DNA of 64,000 nt from contig CM073891.1 in NCBI GenBank assembly GCA_037176705.1, positions 52,454,571 to 52,518,570 on the forward strand, given 5' to 3'. The notes under the pieces were generated by a model, which saw only the letters and a list, made by a program, of their open reading frames with translations, had not been told where the DNA came from and ran no database searches. Origin of the DNA: Molossus alvarezi (Eukaryota > Chordata > Mammalia > Chiroptera > Molossidae). Both the position numbers and the translations under genes were made by a program. Positions 12,153 through 25,031 of this stretch are shown in pieces (the stretch's first letter is position 1; each line of letters starts with the position of its first letter).

Positions 12153-12350
12153 AAAAATTGACTTTAGAGAGAGAGACAAAGGGAGAGAGATAGGTAGGTA
12201 GGTAGAGAGAGAAAGAGTAACACTGATTTGTTGTTCCATTTATTCATGCATTCTTTGGTTGTTTCTTGTATGTGCCCTAACTGGGATTGAACCGCAACCT
12301 TGGTGTGTTGGGACAATGCTCTAACCTACTGAACTATCTGGCCAGGGCTA
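12153..12350 (-). mobile_element. Ves-type SINE (tail lacking the CCTC hairpin)
   Basis: The reverse complement starts 'agccctggccagatagttca' and ends in 'ctaaagtcaatttttaaaaa', without the CCTC/GAGG hairpin seen in other copies. The CT-rich section contains (TAGG)n units at 12190-12203. A short direct repeat of the form 'actcat-ttt' flanks it (12143 and 12352). It lies only about 40 bp from the preceding SINE, in opposite orientation, so the two can form an inverted repeat. Confidence 0.85.
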
Positions 12351-12360
12351 AACTCATATT

Positions 12361-13868
12361 TTCATAAATAATAATTTTCTTCTGGAACACCATGTTATGT
12401 TCCATTTTTAAAAGGAGAGGGCAGAGCTTGACAATAGATAATGGTGGGATAGTGTTGATAACAGAGTTGCTCACCTAGCTTCACTTTCTCTGTCCTATGT
12501 TGCCTCCTTTGGAAGGCACCACCAGAAGCTGTGTACTGGTAATTACAGTGCCCTGTGTGTTTTCATAAGCCCAGCCTCCTATATGCTCCTTCCCAAAAAC
12601 AGAATACCTAGGCAGGACATTAATTTAGAAAACTTGACTTGAAGGAACCTTAAAATTCTGCCTTTGCAAATCTTTTACTATATTACAAATGATTGCAACC
12701 AAAAAGGATTAAGAGTCAAATTAAGGCTTCTATATTTAGTTCTATATATAAAATTTGTTCCTTATTACTGCAATTAGTGTAGCTTTGGAAATATAGAAAT
12801 CAAATTGCAAAAATCAAGAAATATCTTTTGTGTTGCTGTTTCTTAGTATCTACATGTTGAAACTTGAGGTAGAATTATAAAAATTTCAAAGAACTTTCTG
12901 AATTTGCTTGAGCAATTTTGAGAGAATTTTTCTTTATCAGAAGGAAAATTAGCAAAGTTTGGGATTTTAGTCTTTTAAACTTATTTGCTATCCTTTGTTA
13001 TTAGCAAAGTGCACATTACATATATCTCTTTGGTTGCATATAGTGTTAGCTGGTAGTTGATATCAGTTTTTTTCCCTGTGTATGTGTAATTTTCTGGGAA
13101 AACTCAGTTGTCTCTGTCAGACCTATAAGACCTTTGTCCCAAATAGTGATGATACAAAACTATAGAGCCTACTTATTTCAACCATTTTCTGGACTAATAA
13201 TTTCTATTCACTTCTTAATCACCCTCTAATGCTTATTTCCCTTTAAGGTTCCTCCCACAACAATAGCATTACTCTGTTATGTGAATCTCCAAAATATGAA
13301 ATTCTGTGAATTTGACTCTTGATAATTTTTAGTTCCAATCACTTGTGTCATAAAAAAACAAAAAATTAGTGTGTGTTTTGCTACATAGATTTTTCAATAT
13401 TACCTTTGCTTTCTCTTTTAAAAATGCATCTTGAATTAAAAGATTTTTTTTTTTTTGATAGGCTACAAGAGAAGGGCCATTATCAGAGCTCAACTTAATT
13501 ACTTAGTGGCTTAGGATATCATTGTTTAGCTGTGTTTATTTCCCATTAGCAGGGGAAGGGAGAGAGAAGTGAAAAGTATTGCTTATGAACCACATAAAAA
13601 TTTTGTATATTTTCCCCTTAGAGAAAGCAAGAAATCAAAATAATGTTTCAAATATTTTATTTTGTTCAACTTGGGATAATGCACACATTGTGTAGTCCAC
13701 ATTTTTTATCATCATATGTTTTTAGTTGGCTTCTTTTAGGATGCAGTAAGGGGCTTTAAAGGAGTTTTTGTTGGTACCTGAGGAGTGAAAGATTCATCTT
13801 TGTCCAGCTATTCTATGTTGTTTATGTCTAGTTGCTTAATTTCCCAGCATTTTAATGTCTTTTGACAT
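12361..13868. other. Unassigned, repeat-poor sequence
   Basis: No recognisable mobile element, exon or RNA gene over about 1.5 kb. It contains only short homopolymers (A-run near 13354, T-run near 13445). Confidence 0.4.
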
Positions 13869-13869
13869 T

Positions 13870-13960
13870 TAAAAAATTAGATAAGTGTTGAATCACTGTA
13901 TTGTACACTTGAAATTATATAATAGTGTATGCCAACTATACGTAAATTTTAAAAATTTAT
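13870..13960 (+). repeat. Old L1 3'-end fragment
   Basis: 'gaatcactgtattgtacacttgaaattatataata' followed by 'gccaactatacgtaaatttt' matches the 3'UTR end of older mammalian L1s, in sense orientation and heavily truncated. Confidence 0.6.
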
Positions 13961-15710
13961 TAATTGGTTCTGATAAAGAACATTTTTCAATATAGACTAG
14001 AGATAAATTATTATAAATTATTGTGGAGTCATATTTTAAACAGTTTTTTCCCAAGTTGTCTTTGGAGTCATCTAAAATTTAAAGAAAAATGTTGGTTCCT
14101 TTATGAGTATGCAAATTTTTTCTCTGTATTTTGTAAAAAATATAAAAGTATAATTTTTGGCATTAGTTTTATCATACTCCCCACTTTGTTTCCACTTTGA
14201 AGTAATAAAAACTCCAGATAAAATATGCTTTTTAAGAGGGTTCTTTAAAAAATATGCTTTGACTTTTTCAGGGCAGTCAGATAGAATATTCAATTAAAGG
14301 TTCAGTTGACATGGGAGAGGAGAAAGAAGAGGAAGCTACTTAGCACTGACTCTTCAACATCATTCTTACTTCTTTATCTCTGTTTTGAACTGAAATACTG
14401 GCTGATTGAAAAATGGAAGTCAATGATGACAAAAGGAAATTTGAGTGTCAAATCAGAACCACCTTATTTATGATTTTCTCCCTCTGATTTAAAGATAACC
14501 TGTTAATTCCAGAAACTTGAAAAGAAATATTTAGATATAAACTAACTTTGCCCACTCTTCAAGTGACCCCCCATTTCTGTGCCTCTAAAAAATGCAACAA
14601 AACCTTATACAGAGTAATCTTTCACTCTGAGCAGCACTTTCTAGTACTTAGCAAATTTGCTAAATGGAGAAAATATAAGAGGTTTTGATTTTTGTTAACT
14701 TTGCCACTACTTATATGTGACTGTACAAGTGTACAATACAGTGATTCAATTATATACATGAGATATAATTCTTTAGAAAACATTGAAAGTTGATAATAAA
14801 CTACATGTATCAGTGATGCTTAATGATCTTGGCTGTCAAGTATTCACTGCTTGTGCACTGTCCCTCCTGCACATTATGTGAACATGTTCAGACAGGGTAC
14901 TTCAGATGTTTAGAGATAAGTTATGCCGATTACTATAGACATGGGGATTTTTTATTGTCTGGTTGTATAATACTAGATTTCTGTTCCTGTTTTTATTTTA
15001 AAGCAGAAGATGTCATAGTTATAAGAAAAACCTCACAAGACTCAGCTAGTGCTGAAGCTGAGCTTTTTATGTCAAGTTTATAATTCCAGTTACTCAAATA
15101 AGAATGATTATATTTATGGTCTTTTTCCTTCCTCCTGGATTCATCCTCTGGATGTCTAAAAGCCTCAACTCATCAAAGTGCCTTAGATGTTTATGTTAGC
15201 CAACTAGGGAAGGTAGAATTGAAATCCCATAAAGATTAGCCAAGTAGAATGTTTTATTTTGACATATGGTGTAAGGAAGTTTTTACATAACATTCAGAAA
15301 ACAGGTGGTCAAATTATCTTATCTATAGTACTGACACAATGATTTCAAGGAAATTTCTTCTGATAGAATCTGGTTTAAAGACTGTAATACTAGTGCCGTA
15401 GACCAATAATCTTTGAAACTTTGAGGACAGATGGCCATGAAGACTGTCTTACCCTTTGTAGTACAAACAAAAATGTTGTAATATATTGATTCTCTATTAT
15501 TTTAAAATGTTTTGGTGTTAGTGTTTGGTTTTTCAGTTTAGCTTTGTATCTAAAATAGAATATTCTTTGGAAAATGCCCTCCTACATTTTGGAAGTGGCC
15601 CTTCTGAGGCCATCCCTCTAGAGTAATACTTTTCAAAATGTGATTCTGAAATAACAGCAGCAACAGGAGGGTTCTCTAAAGTGATTGTTGACTTAATCTC
15701 TTGAAGTATC
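13961..15710. other. Unassigned, repeat-poor sequence
   Basis: No repeat recognised. Open frames of 73-86 codons occur (for example 14823-15083, plus strand) but show no domain, no splice-site support and no compositional change from their surroundings, so they are not called. Confidence 0.4.
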
Positions 15711-15725
15711 AAGACTTATTATGTG

Positions 15726-15897
15726 CCCCTGGCCCTGTAGCTCTGATAGGCCAAAGTTGTGGGTTCAATCTCCCTTCAGGGTACATACAAGAAGCAATCA
15801 AAGAATGTATAAATAAGTGGAACAACAAATCAATGTTTCTCTCTCTCTTTCTCTCCCTCCTTCCCCCTCTCCCTAAAATCAATCAATTAAAAAAAAA
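15726..15897 (+). mobile_element. Short tRNA-derived SINE (Ves-related)
   Basis: Sense copy of about 170 bp: head 'ccctggccctgtagctctga', B box 'gggttcaatctcc', 'atcaatgtttctctctctct' and an A tail. It is flanked by an exact 15-bp target duplication, 'aagacttattatgtg', at 15711-15725 and 15898-15912. The perfect duplication implies a fairly recent insertion despite the diverged head. Confidence 0.93.
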
Positions 15898-15912
15898 AAG
15901 ACTTATTATGTG

Positions 15913-17307
15913 TCTCTTTCTATAACCTTACTTCTAATACAAATAACTTTTTCTGAGAGTCTGGGTCTTTCATTAAAAGCGATGCATTTTTGAGTCATTT
16001 GAAAGCTGTGTAGAAGCACATGCACACATGCATGATGGCAAATGGCTTGGGTACTTGGAGTAACTTGGCCATAGGGGCTGAAGTGGCCTGAGTGCAGAAA
16101 GCTGAGAACCACAGCTCTGTATAAAAAATTTAACAATAAAGTCTAGAAGCTCTTGCATATTAATATAACAAGGAAAATACTTTCTTACAGAGACCAGTTG
16201 TTCCTGCTGTTAGTAATTTCTTTCCCACATTGGTTTAATATTTCTTTTGTCAGCAAGACTTACTTGTCAGAATGTCAAAATAAAACTACAACACAGAGGT
16301 CTGAAACAAATTATTGCTGACACACAGGTATGATTTGATTTTTCAAAATCACATTTTTCCCTTTAAATAATATCATGTTCTGACTAAATTTTTAAGAGCT
16401 TCAATAATGCTATTCACAGTATTTTATAAATGCCATAAAAGTCATATAATTGTATTTTCTTACTATAAAAACCCAAAGAGAAGACAAATAATTACTACAT
16501 TTAATGTAACTAGTAACAGAGTAAAAGCTCTTAAATAAAAGGTTTTTTTCTTCTGTTTTGTATGGATGGGCAGAAAAGTACAACAAAACAAAAAAAAATC
16601 ATTATTAATCTTCACTACTTGAAATATTTTTGAGTGTTATTTGGAATGTTATTTCAGTAACTTATTAAAATGGCATATGATGTTGCAAAATTTGATTAAG
16701 ATTACAATTTTATGTTTTCTCCTACTGGAACCATGTTATTGGCAGAAGCTTCAGGACAACTGGAAGCAACACATTTTACTTTATGTCTCTTCTCACTACA
16801 TTTGGCAACAGTAACTTTTCAGAATAGAAAGTTATTCAGGATTCTCTTGCTTATTGGTTAGTAAAGACAACTGGAATCCTTTCCTACTCCACTACTGTCT
16901 TGCTGTAGGGTTCAAGAACCAGCCACTCAAGTCTTTTAGGTCTTCAACATTTTGCCGTGTGAAAAAGAGTGTACAATGCTTGTTTTCTCTTTATGAAAAT
17001 CAATATGGGACCTTATTAATTCATTCAGAAAGACTTGAGAGTTGGGCCTACATCTGAATACTAACTTTTTCACTTATAATTAAACCACTAATCCTTGATT
17101 AAACCATTAATTTCAATATAGTATGCATTCAATAAAAGATGCTGTTAGTATTAGTTTATCACTAACTTTATTTTTTCATGGCATGACCATATTCATTGAA
17201 AAAAATCATGTATAAATGGACCCGCAAAGTTCAAACCCAGGTTATTCAAGATTTGACTATATTTTTTCTTCTTCCACCTAGTCTAGCAGCCTTTCTTCAT
17301 CCATTTT
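15913..17307. other. Unassigned, repeat-poor sequence
   Basis: No mobile element, exon or RNA gene recognised. A 67-codon open frame at 16854-17057 has no recognisable motif and is treated as chance. Confidence 0.4.
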
Positions 17308-17317
17308 CTTTTTAAAA

Positions 17318-19760
17318 ATTTTTTTATTAATTTATTTTTGTTACAGATGTTTCTACTTTTTTGCCCCTAGACACCTTCCTCCAAATCCTGCCCTCCCACC
17401 CCATCCCCCAGCATTGCTGTCTATGTCCATTGTTAGGCACACATGTATGTAAGTTTTTTGGTTTATCAAATTCATCCCCCTCACTCCCCTCCTCTGAGGT
17501 CTGTCAGTCTGAACCATACTCCTTTCTATGTCTCTGAGTATATTTTCTTTATCAGTTTATTTTGTTTATTATATTCAACAAATGAGTGAGATGATGTGGT
17601 ATTTGTCTTTCTCTGACTGCCTTATTTCGCTTAGCATAATACTCTTGAGGTCCCTCCATGTCGTTTCAAAGGATGAGATCCTTCTTTCTTACAGCTGCAT
17701 AATATTCCATTGTATATATGTACCACAGCTTTTTTTATCCACTCATCTACTGATGGACACTTGAGCTGTTTCCATAATTTAGCAATTGTAAATAGTGCTG
17801 CTATGAACATAGGGGTACATATATTCTTTCTGGTTGGTGTTTCAGGCTTCTTAAGATATATTCTGAGAAGTGGGATCACTGGATCAAATGGCAGATCAAC
17901 TTTTAAATTTTTGAGAAAATGCCATATTATTTTCCATAGTGATTGCACCAGTCTGCATTCCCACCAGCAGTGTACTAGAGTCCCCTTTTCTTCACTCCCC
18001 CACTAACTAGTTGTTTGATTATTTGTTGATGGGGGCCATTCTGGCAGGTGTGAGGTGATACCTCATAGTTGTTTTAATTTTTATCTCTCTGCTGATTAGT
18101 GACATTGAGCATTTTTTTATATGTGTCTTGGCCATTTGTATGTCCTTTTTGAAGAGGTTTCTATTTAGGTCATCTGCCCGTTTTTTAGTTGGGTTCTTCG
18201 TATTCCTTTTGTTGAGTTGTACGAGCACTCTATATATTTTGAAAATTAACCCCTTATCTGTTGTATCATTGGCAATTATGCTCTCCCTTTTAGTGGTTTC
18301 CCTTTCCACTTTGATGGTTCTTACTTGTGCTGTGCAGAAGTTTTTTAGTTTGATGTAGTCCCATGTGTTCATTATTCCCTTTGTTTCTCTTTCCTTAAGC
18401 ATTGTATCAGTGAAAATTCTGCTGTGTATGCTGTCTGAAATTTTGTTGCCTATATTTTCTTCTAGGATTTTTATGGATTCATGAGTCACATTTAACTCTT
18501 TCATCCATTTGAGTTTATTCTTGTGTGTGGTATAAGTTGGTGGTCTAGTTTCATTATTTTGGATGTAGCTGTCCAATTTTCCCAACACCATTTATGGAAG
18601 AGGCTGTCTTTACTCCACTGTATGCTCTTGCCATCTGTGTCAAATATTAATTCAGCATAATATCTTTGATTAATTTCTGGATTCTCTGTTCTGTTCCATT
18701 GATCAATATGCCTGCTCTTGTGCCATAACCAGGCTGTTTTGATTACAACAGCTTTGTACCATAAACTGATATTTGGTACTGTAATCTCTCCTACTTTGTC
18801 CTTTTTTCTCAAGATTGCTGTGGCTATTCGGGGTCTTTTTTGGTTCCATGGGAACTTTTGAAGTATCTGTTCAAATTCTGTGAAATATGTCATTGGTATC
18901 TTGATGGGGATTGCATTGAATCTATAGGTTGCTTTGGGTAATATGGATATTTTATCGATGTTAATTCTTCCAATCCATGAACAAAGTATATGCTTCCACT
19001 TTTTAATATTTTCCTCTATTTATTTTTTCAATGCCTTGTAGTTTTCTGCAAATTGGCCCTTTACTTCTTTGGTTAAGTTTATAAATAGGTATCTTAATTT
19101 TTTTGCTGTGATGGTAAACAGGATTGTTTTTTTAGTTTCTCTTTCTGTGAGTTCATTATGGGGTGTATAAGAATGCCCTTGATTTCTTGACATTAATTTT
19201 GTATCCTGCTACTTTGCCAAATTTGTTTATTAAATCTAGTAGATTTTTGATGGAGTCTTTAGGGTTTTCTGTGAACAATAACATGTCATATGTGAATAAA
19301 GACAGTTTCACTTCTTCTTTTCCAATTTGGATCCCTTTTATTTTTTCTTCATGTCTGATTTCTGTGGCTAAGACTTCCAGTACTATGTTAAATAAGAGTG
19401 GAGAAAGTGGGCATCCCTGTCTTGTTCCTGTTCTTAAGGTAAATGTTTTTAGTTTTTGTCCATTATGTATGATGTTGGCTGTAGGTTTTTTATATATGGC
19501 CTTTATTATGTCGAGATATGATCCCTCTCTTCCCACATTGCTGAGCGTTTTTATCAGAAATGGGTGCTGGTTTTTTGGGGGTGAATGCTTTACAGCATCT
19601 ATTGATACAATCGTGAAGTTTTTACCTTTCATTTTCTTTATATGGTGTATTACATTTAATGATTTTCCAACATTGTAGCAGCCTTGCATCCCTGGGATGA
19701 ATCCCACTTGGTCATGGTGAATAAATATTTTGATGTGTTACTGGATCCGATTTGAGAGTA
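17318..19760 (-). mobile_element. L1-B: 5'-truncated L1 LINE
   Basis: Minus-strand L1 comprising the 3'UTR (T-run near 17318) and the 3' half of ORF2, ending inside the reverse transcriptase region at about 19760. There, 'ggatccgatttgagagta' passes directly into the T-rich 3' end of another L1 (L1-C). No L1-B sequence resumes beyond the far end of L1-C at 25890, so L1-C did not simply interrupt a longer L1-B. Confidence 0.9.
17575..19758 (-). pseudogene. L1-B ORF2, partial and broken
   Basis: Reverse transcriptase and C-terminal part only. A 183-codon open stretch (19156-19707) shows [12 protein letters not shown] and [16 protein letters not shown]. The catalytic FADD has become FTYD, losing the first aspartate, so this copy is enzymatically dead even where open. 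Further open pieces lie at 18501-18893 and 18019-18591 (the latter contains [20 protein letters not shown]). The endonuclease region is absent through 5' truncation. Confidence 0.87.
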
Positions 19761-20009
19761 TTTTTATTATTTTTATTGATTTATTTTTCTACACATGTTT
19801 CTCCTTTTTTCCACCATTGACACCCCCTTCCTCATCCCCCCCCCCCGAAAACCAGGCTTTGTTGTCTGTGTCCATCGGTTAAGCATACATGCATGTAAGT
19901 TCTGTGGTTTATCTCTTCCCTCCCTTCCCCACCCCTCTTCTGAAGGTTGTCAGTCTGTACCCTACTTCCACGTCTCTGGTATAACCTATTCCTCAGACTG
20001 TTATGATCA

Positions 20010-23000
20010 TTCTATTCCACAAATAAGTGAGATCATGTGGTATTTGTCTTTTTCTGCTTGGCTTGTTTCACTTAGGATAATACTTTCCAGGTTCCCTGCA
20101 TGTCGTCTCAAAGGATAGAGATCTTTCTTTCTTACAGCTGCATAGTAATCCATTGTGTATATGTACTACAGCTTTTGGTCCATTTATCTACAGATGGGCA
20201 CTTGGGCTGTTTCCAGATCTTAGCTATTGTAAGTAGTGCTGCTATGAACATGGGGGTACATATATTCTTTCTGATTGGTGTTTCAGGCTTCATAGGGTAT
20301 ATTCCTAGAAGTGGGATCACTGGGACAAATAGAAGTTCAATTTTAACTCTTTGATATAGCACCATATTGTTTCCCATAGTGGCTGCACCAGTCTGCATTC
20401 CCACCAGTAGTGTACTAGAGGCCCCTCTTCTTCATACCCTCACCAACACTTGTCGTTTGATGATTTGTTGATGGTGGCCATTCCGACAGGTGTGAGGTGA
20501 TACATCATTGTTTTTTTAATTTGCATCTCTCTGATGATTAGTGATGTTGAACGTTTCTTCATATGTCTCCTGGCCATTTGTATGTCCTGTTTGGAGAGGT
20601 GTCTATTTAGCTTCTCTGCTAATCTATTTTTTAATTGGGTTCTTTGTCTTCCTTTTGTTGAGTGGTATGAGTACTCTATATATTTTGGAAATTAACCCTT
20701 ATCTGATAGCTCATTGGTAATTATGCTCTCCCATATAGTGGATTGCCTTTGCAGTTTCTTTCACTGTGCATAAGCTTTTGAGTTTGATGTATTCCCATGT
20801 GTTCATTTTTTCCTTTGTTTCTGTTGCCTTAGGTAATGTATCAGTGAAAATTCTGCTGCGTATGATGTCTGGAATTTTGTTGCATACATTTTCTTCTAGG
20901 ATTTTTATGAATTCATGAGTCACATTCAAGTCTTTTATCCATTTTGAGTTTATTCTTGTGTATGGTGTAAGTTGATGGTCTAGTTAAATTTTTTTGCATA
21001 TAGCTGTCCAATTTTCCTATCACCATTTATTAAAGAGTCTGTCTTTACTCCATTGTATGCTTTTGCCTCCTTTGTCAAATATTAATTGAGCTAAATGTCT
21101 TGGGTCCATTTGTGGGTTCTCTGTTCTGTTCCACTGGTCTATATGCCTCTTATTGTGCCAATACCAGGCTGTTTTGATCACAGTAGCTTTGTAGTATAAT
21201 CTGATATTTGTTACTGTGATCCCACGTACTTTGTTCTTCTTTTTCGAGATTGCTGTGGCATTTTGGGGTCTTTTTTGGTTCCATATGAACATTTGAAGTA
21301 TTTGTTCTAGTTCTGTGAAGTATGTCGTTGGTATTTGGATGGGGATTGCATTGAATCTACAGATTGCTTTGGGTAGTATGGACATTTTAATAATGTCAGT
21401 TCTTCCAATCCATGAACAAGGTATGTGCTTCCACTTTTTTATATCTTCCCCTATTTCTTTTTTCAATATCCTGTAGTTTTCTGCAATTTGGTCCTTTACT
21501 TCTTTGGTTAAGTATAATCCTAGCTATCTTAATTATTTTGCCAAAATAGTTAATGGGATTGTTTTTTTAGTTTTTCTTTCTGTGACTTCATCATTGGTGT
21601 ATAAGAATGCCTTCAGTTTCTTGATGTTAATTTTGTATCCTGGTACTTTTCCAAATTCATTTATTAAGTATGGTAGATTTTTGATGGAGTCTTTAGAATT
21701 TTTTTCTGTATAAGATCATGTGATCTGCAAATAATGACAGTTTCCCTTCCTTCTTTACAATTTGGATCCCTTTCATTTTTTCTACATGTCTGATTGCTGT
21801 TGCTAAGTCTTCCAGTACTACGTTAAATAAGAGTGGTGAAAATGGGCATCCCTGTCTTGTTCCTATTCTTAAGGAAAATGCTTTTTGGTTTTGCCCATTA
21901 AGTATGATGTTGGTTGTAGGTCTTTTATATATGGCGTTTATCATGTTGAGATATGATCGCTTTATTCCCACATTGCTGAGCTTTTTTATCAAAAACAGGT
22001 GCTGGATTTTGTTGAATGCTTTTTCAGTATCTATTGATATGATCATGTGGTTTTTATTCTTCATTTTGTTTATGTGGCGTATCACATTTATTGATTTGCG
22101 AATATTGTACCTGCCTTGCGTCCCTGGGATGAATCCCACTTGGTCATGGTGAATAATGTTTTTTGATGTATTGCTGGATCCGATTTGCTAGTATTTTTTT
22201 CAGGATTTTGGCATCTATGTTCATCAGGTATATAGGCCTGTAGTTTTCTTTCTCTGTAGTGTCTTTTTCTGGTTTTGGAATTTGAATTATGCTGGCCTCA
22301 TAAAACAAGTTGGAAGTCTTACTTCTTGAATTTTTTGAAATAGTTAGAGGAGAATGGGTATTAGTTCTTCTCTGAATGTTCAGTAGAACTCCTCTGTGAA
22401 GCCATCTGGGCCTGGGCTTTTGTTTACTGAGAGAGTCATGATTACATCTTCAATTTTCTTAGTTGCTATTGGTCTGTTCAAGTTTTCTATCTCTTCCCGG
22501 TCCAGATTTGGGAGACTATGTGTTTCTAGAAATTTGTCCATTTTACTTAGATTATCGAATTTGTTGCCGTATAATTGTTCATAATATTTGTTAACTGTCC
22601 TTTGTATTTCTGTGGTGTCAGTTGCAACTTACCCTCTTTCATTTCTTATTTTATGTATTTGGTTTCTCTCTCTCTGTTTCTTGGTGAGTCTAGCTAAGGG
22701 TCCATCAATTTTGTTTATCTTTTCAAAGAATCAGCTTTTTATTTCATTTATTCTTTGAATTGTTTTTTTTTGGTTTCTATGTCATTTATTTCTGGTCTGA
22801 TATTTACTATTTGTTTCCTTCTACTTGTTCTGGGGGCTTGTTTGTTTCTTTGTTTTTCCTACTTCTCTAAGTTGTGAGGTAAGATAGTCAATTAGAAATT
22901 TTTCTTTTTTCTTGAGGTTGGCCTGTTGTGCTATGAACTCCTTCAGGACTGCTTTTGCTACACCTGTAAATTTTGTATTGTTGTGTGTTCATTTTCATTG

Positions 23001-24100
23001 GTTTCCAGGAAGTTTTTTTATTTCTTCTTTGATCTCCTTGGTAACCCATTCATTGTTTAATAACATGCTATTTAGCCTTCATGTGTTCAAATGTCTTTGT
23101 ATGTTTTTTGTTGTAATTGATTTCTAGTTTCATGACATTGTGATCTGAGAAGATGCTTGATATCATTTCAATCTTCTTGAACTTCTAGAGACTTAGTTTG
23201 TGTCCTAACATGTGGTCTATCTTTGAGAATGTTTCCTGTGCACTTAAAAAGAATATGAATTTTGCAGTTTTGAGGTAAGTCTCTGTTGATATCTATTAAA
23301 TTCATTTGATCTAGTGCATAATTTAGGGTCTCTGTTTTCATGTTAATTTTTTTCTAGAGGACCAGTGGGGTGTTGAAGTTCCCTGCAATGATTGTATTGC
23401 TGTCAATTTCTCCTTTGAAGTCATCCATAAGATATTCTATATATTTTGGACCTCCTATATTGGGTGCATATATGTTTACCAAGGTTATATCTTCCTATTG
23501 TATAGATCCTTTAAATATTATGTAGTGGCCTTCTTTGTCTCTAGATATGGCCTTTATTTTGAAATCTACTTTATCAGATATGAGTATCGATACCCCAGCT
23601 TTTTTTCTTTTCATTTGCTTGGAGGATTTTTTTCCATCCCTTCACTTTCAACCTATGTGAGTCTTTTTTTTTTTTTTTCTTTTGATGTGGGTCTCTTGTA
23701 AACAATATATATATGAGGTATGCTTTCTTATCCAATCAGCTTCCCTGTGTCTTTTTTTTTTTTTTTTTTTTTTTTTTTTATCCTCACCCGAGGATATTTT
23801 TCCATTTTTTGTACAGATAGAGTGAGTGGGAGGGAGAGAGAGGAAGGGAGAGAGAGAGAGAAACATCGACGTGAAGGGACACATCGAGTGGCTGCCACCC
23901 GCACGACCAACCAGGGCCGGGGACAAACTGCAACCGAAGTACGTGCCCTTAGCGGGAACCGAACCCGCGTCTCTCCGGACCGCAGGCCAACGCTCTAACC
24001 GCTGAGCCAAACTGGCCAGGGCTTCCCTGTGTCTTTTGATGGTAAGGTTTATTCCATTTACATTTAGTGTTATTATGGATATGTACATATATATTACCAT
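20010..24100 (-). pseudogene. L1-C ORF2, broken and SINE-interrupted
   Basis: The start is the ATG at 24100 (MVIYMYISIITLNVNG), the endonuclease N-terminus. After about 25 codons the frame meets the Ves SINE at 24020 and stays open through it, giving a 150-codon hybrid frame to 23648. Beyond the SINE come endonuclease remnants, then reverse transcriptase blocks with IPGTQG and [16 protein letters not shown] (21693-22139). The catalytic motif reads FADH, so the second aspartate is lost. C-terminal [17 protein letters not shown] lies near 20290. Many stops interrupt the rest. Confidence 0.88.
23756..24020 (-). mobile_element. Young Ves SINE inserted in L1-C ORF2
   Basis: Nearly consensus copy retaining many CpGs. 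Head 'gccctggccagtttggctca', A box 'tggctcagcgg' and B box 'gggttcggttccc' are intact in sense. The 3' hairpin and a long T-run (A tail) lie at 23756-23797. An exact duplication of about 15-17 bp flanks it: 'ttccctgtgtctttt' at 23741-23755 and 24023-24037. CpG retention and the perfect duplication mark it as among the youngest insertions here. Confidence 0.96.
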
Positions 24101-24144
24101 TTTTGTTCATTGTAGTTGTTTTTGTTTTTATTTTTTTCTACTAA

Positions 24145-25031
24145 TTATAGCTATCCTTTCAACATTTCTTCTAGTGCTGGTTTGGTGCTAATATAGTCCC
24201 TTAGCCTGTTTTGTTTTTTTTAAAATCTGGGAAGCTTTTTATATCACCTTCTATTTTGAATGATAGCTTTGTTGAATAGAGTAGCCTTGGATTCAGATCC
24301 TTGTTCTCATGGCCTTAATTACTTCATGCCATTCCCTCTGACCTTTAGTGTTTCTTTTGAGAAGTCAGCTGATCACCTTATGGGGGTCCTTTGTAGGTAA
24401 CTTGTTGCTTATCACTTGATGCCTTTAGAATTCTCTCTTTGTCTTTAATTTTGGCATTTTAATTATTATGTGCCTTGATGTGGGCCTGTTTGGGTTCTTC
24501 TTACCTGGTGCTCTCAGTGGTCCTTGAGCTTGATGCCTTTTTTTCTTCACCAAGTTAGGGATGTTTTCTGTCATTATTTCTTCTAATATATTCTCTAACC
24601 CTTGCTCATTTTTTCTTCTTCTGGAACTATTGTGATTTTGAATGTTGTTACGTTTTCAGTTGTCCCACAGTTCTCTTAAGCTGTCTTCCTGTTTTTTAAT
24701 TTCATTTTTTTTATTTGTCTGATTGGGTGATATTTTTCTACCCTGTCTTCTAATTCACTGATCTGGTCCTTAGCTTCCTCCACTCTGCTGGTTATTCATT
24801 CCAATGTGTCCTTTATTTCTGCTTTGTCATTCTTCTTTTTTAATTCATTGGTTTTCAATGTTTCTATTTCTTTACTCATGGTGCTGAGCTCTTATTCATG
24901 CTGTTGCAGTTTCTCATTATCATCAGTATGAACTCTACCTCTGATAACTTACTTAACTGCTTTTAATTTTTCTCATCTTCAGTAGATTTCTCTTGTTCTT
25001 TTATTTGGAATTTATATTTTTGTTTCACCAT
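24145..25031 (-). pseudogene. L1-C ORF1, broken
   Basis: Start ATG at 25031 (MVKQKY-type), stop TAA at 24145-24147, matching the ends of ORF1 in the other copies. The frame is interrupted repeatedly, and no open piece of 60 codons survives on the minus strand. It would have encoded the coiled-coil RNA-binding protein of about 300 residues. Confidence 0.75.

Noticed and set aside
14823..15083. 86-codon plus-strand frame in repeat-poor sequence
   Set aside because: No domain, no splice or promoter support, and a length expected by chance in 5 kb. Conservation would be needed to revive it.
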